From Ruminococcaceae bacterium UBA5423 (GTDB lineage: Bacteria; Bacillota; Clostridia; Oscillospirales; Acutalibacteraceae): DNA of 8,747 nucleotides. The stretch lies in contig DHNF01000002.1 in the NCBI GenBank assembly GCA_002409375.1, forward strand, positions 3,323 through 12,069, written 5' to 3'. The notes under the pieces were generated by a model that worked only from the letters and a program-made list of their open reading frames with translations, ran no database searches and had not been told where the DNA came from. Shown piece after piece: positions 1 to 5,492 of this stretch (positions are counted from its first letter, which is position 1; every line of letters starts with the position of its first letter). Position numbers and translations under genes: made by a program.

Positions 1-1
1 C

Positions 2-700
2 TCCATGCTGCCTCAGCTTTTAAAAGAGCTGTGCAAAATAGAGCCGCTTCGCTGGATTCGTCTTCTTTACTGCTATCCGGAACACATAACAGATGATCTT
101 CTTAAAACTATTGCACAAGAGCCCAAAATTGTTAAGTATTTGGATATTCCGATACAGCATTCAAGCAAAACAGTGCTTGCCGCAATGAACCGCGAGGGTG
201 ACGACGCTGCACTTAGACAAAAAATTTCGAAAATCCGTAATACTGTCAAGGATATAGTGTTGCGCACCACAATTATGGTAGGCTTTCCCGCAGAGGGTAA
301 AAAGGAATTTGATGAGCTTTGCTTATTTTTAAATGATATGAAATTTGAACGGTTAGGTTGCTTTGCCTTTTCGCCCGAGGAGGGCACAAAAGCTGCAAAA
401 ATGACTAATGGCGCGGATGAAAGGGAAAAGCAAAAACGCCGTGACATTGTCATGGAAATGCAAACACGGATATTAGATGAATTGAACCAAAAACAAACAG
501 GTAAAATTCTTGATGTGCTTGTTGAGAGTTATGATCGTTATGCCGGTTGCTGGTTTGGCCGCAGCGCGGCAGATGCTCCAGACATTGACGGCAAGGTGTT
601 CTTTACCTGCCCAGCAGGTAAGGTTCGTGCCGGCGATATTATAAAGGTACGCATTGACGATATTGTCGATTGGGATTTGATGGGGGAATACTGCGAATGA
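2..700 (+). CDS. rimO: Ribosomal protein S12 methylthiotransferase RimO (5'-truncated)
   Basis: RimO is a radical-SAM, iron-sulfur enzyme that adds a methylthio group to a conserved aspartate of ribosomal protein S12. Only the C-terminal part is present: the frame is open from the left edge, so the ATG at 5 is an internal methionine, and the N-terminal domain and CxxxCxxC cluster lie outside. Visible RimO-type stretches are LDIPIQHSS followed by MNREG, then TTIMVGFPAEG, then FAFSPEEGTKAAK. The last ~65 residues form a TRAM-like domain with the DAPDIDG signature that separates RimO from its relative MiaB. The stop overlaps the start of pgsA (ATGA at 697-700), a layout consistent with translational coupling; rimO-pgsA neighbourhoods are common in Firmicutes. 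Family assignment is firm; RimO over MiaB is well supported by RSAADAPDIDG. Confidence 0.93.
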   Translation, partial: SMLPQLLKELCKIEPLRWIRLLYCYPEHITDDLLKTIAQEPKIVKYLDIPIQHSSKTVLAAMNREGDDAALRQKISKIRNTVKDIVLRTTIMVGFPAEGKKEFDELCLFLNDMKFERLGCFAFSPEEGTKAAKMTNGADEREKQKRRDIVMEMQTRILDELNQKQTGKILDVLVESYDRYAGCWFGRSAADAPDIDGKVFFTCPAGKVRAGDIIKVRIDDIVDWDLMGEYCE

Positions 701-1287
701 ATATACCCAATAGGCTTACATTGTTTAGGGTTGTTTTGTCACCGGTGTTTTTGCTGGTGCTTTTAATAGACTTCCCATTTCATTATTTAACAGCTGCGCT
801 TGTGTTCAGCATTGCAGCACTTACCGATATGTTTGACGGCAAAATTGCTCGCAGTCATGGACTCATTACTAATTTTGGCAAATTTCTTGACCCATTAGCC
901 GACAAAATGCTGACTACAGCTGCGTTTATCGGTTTTCTTGCAATCGGTCAACTTGATGTTTGGGCGGTTATGCTGATACTCACTCGTGAATTTATGGTGA
1001 CATCGGTGCGTTTGGTTGCTGCAAAGGACGGCGTTGTTGTGGCCGCGAGCATTGCCGGAAAAACAAAAACAGTGGCTCAGTTTGTGTCTATTATTTTTAT
1101 GCTTGCCGCTTTGGAGTTTGGGACATGGCAGTCGTCAGTTTTGTCAAAATTCGGTCTGTCGCACTCGGTATATACAATTCCGGTTGATATAGGTCGTGTT
1201 TTTATATGGATTTCAGTTGTTTTAACGCTTGTATCAGGATTTCAGTATATTTGGGAGCTGCGTCATTATTTTAAGGACAGCAAATAA
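697..1287 (+). CDS. pgsA: CDP-diacylglycerol-glycerol-3-phosphate 3-phosphatidyltransferase
   Basis: PgsA is an integral membrane enzyme that transfers the phosphatidyl group of CDP-diacylglycerol to glycerol-3-phosphate, giving phosphatidylglycerophosphate, the precursor of phosphatidylglycerol and cardiolipin. The full CDP-alcohol phosphatidyltransferase motif D-x2-DG-x2-AR-x8-G-x3-D-x3-D is present, with aspartates D44, D47, D65 and D69. The N-terminus MNIPNRLTLFR is typical, and several hydrophobic helices follow. At 196 residues the length is normal. I chose the ATG at 697: it overlaps the rimO stop, has GGGGGA at 682-687 as ribosome binding site, and starts exactly like the family. A TTG at 670 would add nine unrelated residues. 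No terminator is seen after the stop, so transcripts may run into the T-box leader downstream. Confidence 0.95.
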   Translation: MNIPNRLTLFRVVLSPVFLLVLLIDFPFHYLTAALVFSIAALTDMFDGKIARSHGLITNFGKFLDPLADKMLTTAAFIGFLAIGQLDVWAVMLILTREFMVTSVRLVAAKDGVVVAASIAGKTKTVAQFVSIIFMLAALEFGTWQSSVLSKFGLSHSVYTIPVDIGRVFIWISVVLTLVSGFQYIWELRHYFKDSK

Positions 1288-1305
1288 CAAGCAATAATAA
1301 AACTG

Positions 1306-1333
1306 TGGACATTTTACAATGTTTGTATATAAT
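1306..1333 (+). promoter_or_regulatory. Predicted housekeeping-sigma promoter of the cysE-cysS operon
   Basis: TGGACA (1306-1311) is one base from the -35 consensus. It is followed after 16 bases by a perfect TATAAT (1328-1333). Transcription would begin near 1340, just before the first T-box helix at 1351, which is where a T-box leader promoter should be. Seen directly in sequence; activity is inferred. Confidence 0.75.
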
Positions 1334-1346
1334 GAAGTAAATGCAT

Positions 1347-1562
1347 TGACAGGGAGAAGTAAGCGTGAATTTTATATCAGAGATAAAACGCCTCGGCTGA
1401 AAGCGTTTTTTATAGAAATCATGTTGAAATGCACCCTTTAGCACACAGGGGGAACTTATAGTATCTCTGTGCGGGTTTGCCGCCGTTATACGGAATGACG
1501 AGTTAAAACAGGAGTGGAACCGTGCACTGCACCTCCGTTGCATTATGCAGCGGGGGTTTTTT
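1347..1562 (+). promoter_or_regulatory. T-box riboswitch, tRNA-Cys specific (UGC specifier)
   Basis: This leader RNA senses the charging state of tRNA-Cys and controls transcription of cysE-cysS. Stem I can be read in full. The basal helix is 1351-1354 with 1434-1437. The specifier loop has the loop-E halves AGTA (1358-1361) and GAA (1426-1428), the specifier TGC at 1430-1432 and the usual purine after it. The middle helix is 1362-1376 with 1411-1425. The AG bulge AGAGA is at 1379-1383. The distal helix is 1385-1391 with 1403-1409, with a GCTG loop motif at 1396-1399. A further stem, 1441-1448 with 1465-1472, fits stem III. The antiterminator pairs GGAG (1511-1514) with CTCC (1533-1536) and GTGC (1522-1525) with GCAC (1529-1532), leaving the bulge TGGAACC (1515-1521). 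The variable bulge base is A, which fits the U73 discriminator of tRNA-Cys. Specifier, bulge and downstream genes agree. Confidence 0.96.
1532..1562 (+). terminator. Intrinsic terminator of the T-box leader
   Basis: An 11-pair stem (1532-1542 with 1546-1556, two G-T wobbles) closes a 3-base loop and is followed by six T residues (1557-1562). Its left arm shares bases 1532-1536 with the antiterminator, so the two folds exclude each other. Charged tRNA-Cys should favour this terminator; uncharged tRNA-Cys should stabilise the antiterminator. Confidence 0.94.
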
Positions 1563-1598
1563 AATTGACTATAAGGCAAGAGGGGGCACAATACTATT

Positions 1599-2237
1599 AT
1601 GTTTGAACGCATAAAAGAGGATATTGCTACTATACGCGACAAGGATCCGGCAGCCCGTACTTCACTTGAAGTTATGATGCTATACAACGGCTTTAAAGCA
1701 GTGCGTGCACACCGACGCGCAAACTGGTTTTACCGCCATGATATGAAATTTATTGCACGGTGGATTTCACAACGCTGTGTTCGTAAAACTAATATAGAAA
1801 TACACCCGGCAGCAACAATTGGGCGCAGATTGTTTATAGATCACGGAACAGGCGTTGTTATCGGCGAAACAACCGTTATCGGGGATGACTGCACAATCTA
1901 TCAAGGCGTTACACTCGGCGGAACAGGCAAAGACAAGGGCAAGCGTCATCCTACACTGGGAAACGGAGTTATGGTAGGTGCAGGCGCCAAAGTTTTGGGG
2001 CCTATCACTATAGGCAACAACTCTCGTGTAGCTGCCGGCGCAGTTGTACTAAATAATATACCCGAAAATTGCACGGCTGTTGGTGTACCCGCGCGTATTG
2101 TAAGGCGAAACGGTGAAAAGATAATGGAGATGGACCAAATTCATATACCCGACCCGGTATCCCAGGAGCTGTGCAAGCTTGATTATCGATTAAGGCAGAT
2201 AGAAGCAAAAATCAGCAGTAGTAAAGAGAATGAATAA
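1599..2237 (+). CDS. cysE: Serine O-acetyltransferase
   Basis: CysE acetylates L-serine with acetyl-CoA, giving O-acetylserine, the committed step of cysteine synthesis; it is cytoplasmic. The 212-residue protein has a helical N-terminal part (about 1-65) and a left-handed beta-helix of hexapeptide repeats (about 66-165). Family landmarks are IEIHPAATIG (66-75), DHGTGVVIGET (81-91), VTLGGTG (104-110) and KRHP (115-118). H82 and H117 match the catalytic and substrate histidines of the family. E67 stands where E. coli has the catalytic aspartate, which is usual for Bacillus-type enzymes as I recall them. The C-terminal tail is charged. The ATG start has GAGGGGG (1580-1586) upstream, with rather long spacing. 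The gene lies directly behind the Cys T-box and ahead of cysS, as in other Firmicutes. Confidence 0.95.
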   Translation: MFERIKEDIATIRDKDPAARTSLEVMMLYNGFKAVRAHRRANWFYRHDMKFIARWISQRCVRKTNIEIHPAATIGRRLFIDHGTGVVIGETTVIGDDCTIYQGVTLGGTGKDKGKRHPTLGNGVMVGAGAKVLGPITIGNNSRVAAGAVVLNNIPENCTAVGVPARIVRRNGEKIMEMDQIHIPDPVSQELCKLDYRLRQIEAKISSSKENE

Positions 2238-2263
2238 AGTCAGGATATCTCATCCTGACTTTA
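2235..2263 (+). repeat. Perfect 12-bp hairpin overlapping the cysE stop codon
   Basis: Arms 2235-2246 and 2252-2263 are perfect reverse complements around a 5-base loop, and the left arm begins with the cysE TAA. No T-run follows, so it is not a standard intrinsic terminator. It may act as a weak terminator, a 3'-end stabiliser or a processing site within the cysE-cysS message. The structure is certain; its function is inferred. Confidence 0.7.
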
Positions 2264-2277
2264 CACTAAGTCTTTAG

Positions 2278-2299
2278 GGCGCGATGTCCCCATCTCGCC
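2278..2299 (+). repeat. Second hairpin in the cysE-cysS gap
   Basis: GGCG (2278-2281) and GATG (2283-2286) pair with CGCC (2296-2299) and CATC (2291-2294) across a single C/T mismatch, leaving the tetraloop TCCC. It is GC-rich compared with the flanking DNA and also lacks a T-run. With the hairpin at 2235-2263 it makes a tandem structured element about 30 bases before the cysS ribosome binding site. Confidence 0.5.
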
Positions 2300-2328
2300 G
2301 CAATCAATAAAAAACAAGACAATTAAAC

Positions 2329-2334
2329 AGGAGG
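2329..2334 (+). promoter_or_regulatory. Ribosome binding site deciding the TTG start of cysS
   Basis: AGGAGG lies 9 bases before the TTG at 2344. The family N-terminus (MKIYNTL) begins exactly there, and no ATG or GTG in this frame fits. A TTG at 2340 is in another frame. Confidence 0.88.
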
Positions 2335-2343
2335 CCGATTTGA

Positions 2344-3741
2344 TTGAAAATATACAACACCTTGACACGACAAAAACAAGAGCTTAAAACAGTTGTAGAC
2401 GGTGAGGTTCGCATTTATGCATGCGGCCCTACCGTTTATAACTTAATCCATATAGGCAACGCACGCCCTTTATGTGTATTTGATGTGTTAAGGCGGTATC
2501 TCGAATGGCGCGGTTGGAATGTCAAATTTGTTCAGAACTTTACTGATATTGACGATAAAATAATACGCCGGGCAGCAGAGGAAAAAATCTCTTTTGATGA
2601 TGTTGCCGAAAAATATATTAAGGAATTTTGGGTTGATGCCGCCGGGCTTAATGTAAAAAAAGCTACTGTTCACCCGCGTGCCACAGAGAACATCGACGAA
2701 ATAATACAGTTTATAACCGGACTGATTGAAAAAGGATTTGCATATAAGGCGGATAACGGTGACGTATATTTCAGCGCAAACAGCTTTGATGAATACGGCA
2801 AGCTATCTCACCAGTCTTTGGACGACCTAAAATCAGGCGCACGCATTGATGTGGAGGAATCAAAAAGAGATGCAATGGATTTTGCACTTTGGAAAGCGGC
2901 AAAACCCGGTGAACCGTTCTGGCCGTCACCGTGGGGGAACGGACGACCCGGTTGGCATATTGAATGCTCGGCAATGGCACACCGTTATCTTGGCGATACG
3001 ATAGACATTCATTGCGGTGGTCAGGATTTAATTTTTCCGCATCACGAAAATGAAATTGCACAAAGCGAGACTTTTTGCGGCGTCCCATTTGCACGGTATT
3101 GGATGCATAACGGATATATCAATGTAGATAACCAAAAGATGTCAAAATCTCTCGGGAATTTCTTTACGGTGAGAACAGTAGCTGAAAAATACGGTTACGA
3201 ACCTATTCGTTTCTTCCTTATATCCTCGTCTTACCGCAGTCCAATAAATTTTAACACAGAAGTGATTGAGCAAAGCAAGGCGGCATTAAACAGGCTTTAT
3301 ACCTGCCGTGAGAATCTTAAGTTTGTGCTTGAAAATACTGACAATCAAGGTGGTGAGGATAAATACACTGAATTATTCAAGCAACGGCGTTCTCAATTCA
3401 TTGAGGCAATGGAGGATGATTTAAACACGGCGGATGCAATTGCGGCTTTGTTTGAGCTTGTTCGTGATATAAATGTGGCAACATCGCCAAATGCACGCCC
3501 GTCGCGAAAGTTGTGTGAAAATGCTATCGAAATTTTTGATGAGCTAACCGGTGTATTAGGTCTGCTTTATAATACACAAAAGGAGGTGTTGGACAGCGAA
3601 ATTGAAGAAATGATTGAAAAACGAAATCAGGCTCGCCGTGAAAAAAACTGGGCAGAAGCTGACAGACTGCGCGATGCTTTAAAGGATATGGGCATAGCGC
3701 TTGAGGACACTCCGCAAGGGGTTAAATGGCATCGTTCATAA
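2344..3741 (+). CDS. cysS: Cysteinyl-tRNA synthetase
   Basis: CysS is the cytoplasmic class-I aminoacyl-tRNA synthetase that charges tRNA-Cys. The protein has 465 residues, the normal length. The Rossmann catalytic domain carries the HIGH-type motif HIGN (36-39) and KMSKS (265-269). The zinc site that selects cysteine is complete: C27 in ACGPTVY, C208 in HIECSAM, and H233 and E237 in FPHHENE. The helical DALR/anticodon-binding region occupies about 320-465, including the C-terminal EKRNQARREKNWAEADRLRD segment. The start is TTG with a strong AGGAGG. Its gap to cysE is 106 bases with no promoter visible, so it is probably cotranscribed with cysE under T-box control, coupling cysteine supply to charging. 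In many Firmicutes the next gene is mrnC; here it is not. Confidence 0.97.
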   Translation: MKIYNTLTRQKQELKTVVDGEVRIYACGPTVYNLIHIGNARPLCVFDVLRRYLEWRGWNVKFVQNFTDIDDKIIRRAAEEKISFDDVAEKYIKEFWVDAAGLNVKKATVHPRATENIDEIIQFITGLIEKGFAYKADNGDVYFSANSFDEYGKLSHQSLDDLKSGARIDVEESKRDAMDFALWKAAKPGEPFWPSPWGNGRPGWHIECSAMAHRYLGDTIDIHCGGQDLIFPHHENEIAQSETFCGVPFARYWMHNGYINVDNQKMSKSLGNFFTVRTVAEKYGYEPIRFFLISSSYRSPINFNTEVIEQSKAALNRLYTCRENLKFVLENTDNQGGEDKYTELFKQRRSQFIEAMEDDLNTADAIAALFELVRDINVATSPNARPSRKLCENAIEIFDELTGVLGLLYNTQKEVLDSEIEEMIEKRNQARREKNWAEADRLRDALKDMGIALEDTPQGVKWHRS

Positions 3742-3764
3742 ACTTTAAATTCCACGCACACAAC

Positions 3765-3770
3765 GGAGGT
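3765..3770 (+). promoter_or_regulatory. Ribosome binding site deciding the TTG start of the PfkB kinase
   Basis: GGAGGT ends 8 bases before the TTG at 3779. Four residues later the conserved first strand (IICITLNPSID) begins, as in family members. The next candidate starts lie inside the conserved domain. Confidence 0.8.
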
Positions 3771-3778
3771 AAATTTAA

Positions 3779-4711
3779 TTGCACAGAAGTATAATTTGCA
3801 TTACACTAAATCCGTCTATTGATGTAACATTATGGACCGACGGTTTGCATTATGACAAGACCAACCGCATTGTATACGAAACACGCGGTGTTGGGGGCAA
3901 AGGCATAAATGTTTCCCGGGTTGCACATTCTTTTGGAATGCAAACACTTTGTCTGAGTGTTGCCGGCAAAGACAACTGCAGTGAGTTTGCCGGTTATCTT
4001 AATCAGGAAAATCTGAAATACGAGCTTATAAAAATTGATGGCGCGGTTCGCGAAAACTTAACTCTTCGGTGTGATGAACAGACCATAAAGCTCAATCGCA
4101 AAGGACCGGAACTGTCGGCAATGATGATAAATGCGCTGATGGAATTGATTAAATGCCGTGTGAGCGCCGGAGATATTGTGGTTTTTGCCGGAAGTCTGCC
4201 CGTAGGTTTTCCGAAAGAGTATTATATCGAACTGATACTTGCTGTAAAAAACATTGGTGCTCTTGTCGCAATAGACTGCGATATTTTAAACTTTGATGAC
4301 TATAAGAAAGTATCACCGTGGCTTATAAAACCGAATATACACGAGCTGAGAAACATTGTGAATGTAAAGGGTGATTCGGTTAACGATATTGCGGATTCGG
4401 CAGACATGTTATGTCGTGGCGGTGTGCAAAATGTACTTGTATCCCTTGGCGGAAGCGGTATGGTATTTGTATCGAACAAAAAAAGAATTAGGGCAGTCGT
4501 GCCCAAAATTGATGTAAAGTCAACGGTTGGTTCGGGCGACAGCTCGCTTGCAGGATTCATTATCGGTTATATCAAGGATTATGCCACAATCAAATGTGTA
4601 GGCTTGGCGGCCGCTTGCGGTACTGCCTGCGCGATGAAGGACGGCACAATGCTTGCGGACCGCAAATCTGCATTGAAAATATTAGATGATATTGTCTTAT
4701 CGGAATTTTGA
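3779..4711 (+). CDS. PfkB-family sugar-phosphate kinase, 1-phosphofructokinase-like
   Basis: This is a cytoplasmic ribokinase-fold kinase closest in motif order to 1-phosphofructokinase (FruK) and tagatose-6-phosphate kinase (LacC), which phosphorylate a phosphosugar with ATP. Motifs are TLNPSID (9-15), GVGGKGINVSRV (37-48), GSLPVGFP, LIKPNIHEL and the PfkB signature 2 STVGSGDSSLAGF with catalytic base D254 and anion hole G251-S252-G253. At 310 residues the length is typical. The usual GAGD is GSGD here, which the PfkB pattern allows. It starts 37 bases after cysS without a visible terminator or promoter between. No fructose PTS permease or FruR-type regulator is in view, so the sugar substrate is undecided; fructose-1-phosphate is the default guess and tagatose-6-phosphate the main alternative. 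Confidence 0.85.
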   Translation: MHRSIICITLNPSIDVTLWTDGLHYDKTNRIVYETRGVGGKGINVSRVAHSFGMQTLCLSVAGKDNCSEFAGYLNQENLKYELIKIDGAVRENLTLRCDEQTIKLNRKGPELSAMMINALMELIKCRVSAGDIVVFAGSLPVGFPKEYYIELILAVKNIGALVAIDCDILNFDDYKKVSPWLIKPNIHELRNIVNVKGDSVNDIADSADMLCRGGVQNVLVSLGGSGMVFVSNKKRIRAVVPKIDVKSTVGSGDSSLAGFIIGYIKDYATIKCVGLAAACGTACAMKDGTMLADRKSALKILDDIVLSEF

Positions 4712-4741
4712 AACCGTGATGTGTAAACAGGAGGAAATGGT

Positions 4742-5320
4742 ATGTGTGTGTCCCGATTTGTCAAAGCAATTCTTTATCTTGCGGCGGCTGCCTTGCTACT
4801 CGCTGTATCTGTATATTTTCAGGGTTCAATGCGCACACAGGGGGGGCTTGAAACCGCGTATTTTCGTTCATGTACATATTTATACCTTGTATCTTTTATA
4901 ATTGCAGGTATAGGGCTTTATTCTTATTTGTCATATTCTCGAAAGCATCGTGAGTATGCGGCAGATTCTATTTTTCTTTTACTATTCGGGCTAACACTCA
5001 TATTTTTATCTGTTTTAATTATTTTTAAATTCGGGGGACTTTATTCTCCGTTTAATAATGAGGGTTTTATTGCGGCAAATGTGAATATTGTTGCGCTTTC
5101 TCTTATGCCGTTGCCATTTTTTATTCGCGGTTTTACACTTGCGCTATCAAAAGAGCAAGGTAAACCTAAACTAAAGAGAGCAGCACTGATTCTTAGCACA
5201 CTCATTGCAGCATTGTATATTGTAGTCGCTGTGTCAGGGGGAATATTTAGACTTGTTTATTTCGACACCGACCATTCGTTTTCGTCTGCCCATATACAAC
5301 ATGATGATGTTAAATGGTAA
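4742..5320 (+). CDS. Hypothetical membrane protein with five predicted helices
   Basis: I do not recognise this 192-residue protein. It has five strongly hydrophobic segments at about 6-26, 46-65, 76-97, 112-135 and 147-172. Basic clusters (RKHR at 67-70, KLKR at 143-146) suggest those loops face the cytoplasm. The C-terminal tail after about residue 174 is polar and rich in His and Asp (DTDHSF, AHIQHDD), which could bind a metal, though this is only suggestive. No signal peptidase site or catalytic motif is seen. The ATG has AGGAGG (4729-4734) at 7-base spacing, a strong site, so the gene is probably expressed. It lies 30 bases after the PfkB kinase and appears to be the last gene before a new promoter. 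Function unknown. Confidence 0.8.
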   Translation: MCVSRFVKAILYLAAAALLLAVSVYFQGSMRTQGGLETAYFRSCTYLYLVSFIIAGIGLYSYLSYSRKHREYAADSIFLLLFGLTLIFLSVLIIFKFGGLYSPFNNEGFIAANVNIVALSLMPLPFFIRGFTLALSKEQGKPKLKRAALILSTLIAALYIVVAVSGGIFRLVYFDTDHSFSSAHIQHDDVKW

Positions 5321-5330
5321 AATTTTTTTA

Positions 5331-5349
5331 AACTTAAAGCAATTAAGTT
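5331..5349 (+). promoter_or_regulatory. Palindrome abutting the -35 box, possible operator
   Basis: AACTTAA (5331-5337) and TTAAGTT (5343-5349) are perfect inverted repeats around a 5-base spacer, and the right arm overlaps the -35 box TTGCAG. Further AACTTA copies occur at 5384-5389, near the predicted transcription start, and at 5423-5428. Position and repetition suggest a protein-binding site. An AT-rich chance palindrome cannot be excluded. Confidence 0.4.
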
Positions 5350-5376
5350 GCAGTGCGTTATAAAAAAGGGTACAAT
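5348..5376 (+). promoter_or_regulatory. Predicted promoter of the zinc-finger/galU/yfhO operon
   Basis: TTGCAG (5348-5353) and TACAAT (5371-5376) are separated by 17 bases, each close to the housekeeping consensus. Transcription would begin near 5383 and give a leader of about 110 bases. It sits in the largest gap of the right half of the window. Confidence 0.72.
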
Positions 5377-5410
5377 AAAGAAAAACTTATACTCGCTTGC
5401 TTTTTTGGTT

Positions 5411-5475
5411 GCGGATTCACGGAACTTAAAATTTCCGACCTTAATGTAAGCCGGCAAATGCACACAATCCGCCGG
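5411..5475 (+). other. Potentially structured mRNA leader
   Basis: GCGGATT (5411-5417) can pair with AATCCGC (5466-5472), enclosing a small hairpin CGGAA (5420-5424) with TTCCG (5433-5437). Alternatively CCGGC (5451-5455) can pair with GCCGG (5471-5475). The two outer helices share 5471-5472, so they compete, and they end just before the AGGA ribosome binding site. I recognise no known riboswitch class. The complementarity is real; a regulatory role is inferred. Confidence 0.35.
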
Positions 5476-5479
5476 TGAA

Positions 5480-5483
5480 AGGA
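5480..5483 (+). promoter_or_regulatory. Ribosome binding site deciding the ATG start of the zinc-finger gene
   Basis: AGGA is 9 bases before the ATG at 5493. The in-frame GTG at 5475 has no purine-rich site in front and would add six low-information residues, so 5493 is preferred. Confidence 0.65.
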
Positions 5484-5492
5484 AATGGTAAA

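Noticed and set aside
73..453. Antisense open frame of 126 residues inside rimO
   Set aside because: It lies wholly within a well-supported rimO reading frame, has no ribosome binding site, and its residue pattern is that of a reverse-strand shadow.
670..696. Earlier TTG start for pgsA
   Set aside because: The ATG at 697 overlaps the rimO stop, has a GGGGGA site in front and gives the standard family N-terminus; the extension does not.
1271..1687. Antisense open frame across the T-box and cysE start
   Set aside because: It overlaps a complete T-box riboswitch and the start of cysE; the translated sequence resembles no protein family I know.
4737..4739. ATG just upstream of the membrane-protein start
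   Set aside because: It is out of frame with the long reading frame and only two bases from the AGGAGG site, too close for initiation.
5290..5329. Possible terminator after the five-helix protein
   Set aside because: A short AT-rich imperfect stem (5290-5293 with 5314-5317, and 5298-5302 with 5307-5311) precedes a T-run at 5323-5329, but the stem is weak, interrupted and lies inside the coding end. It may be a weak terminator but is not strong enough to list.
5475..5492. GTG start for the zinc-finger gene
   Set aside because: No ribosome binding site precedes it, whereas AGGA stands at good spacing before the ATG at 5493.
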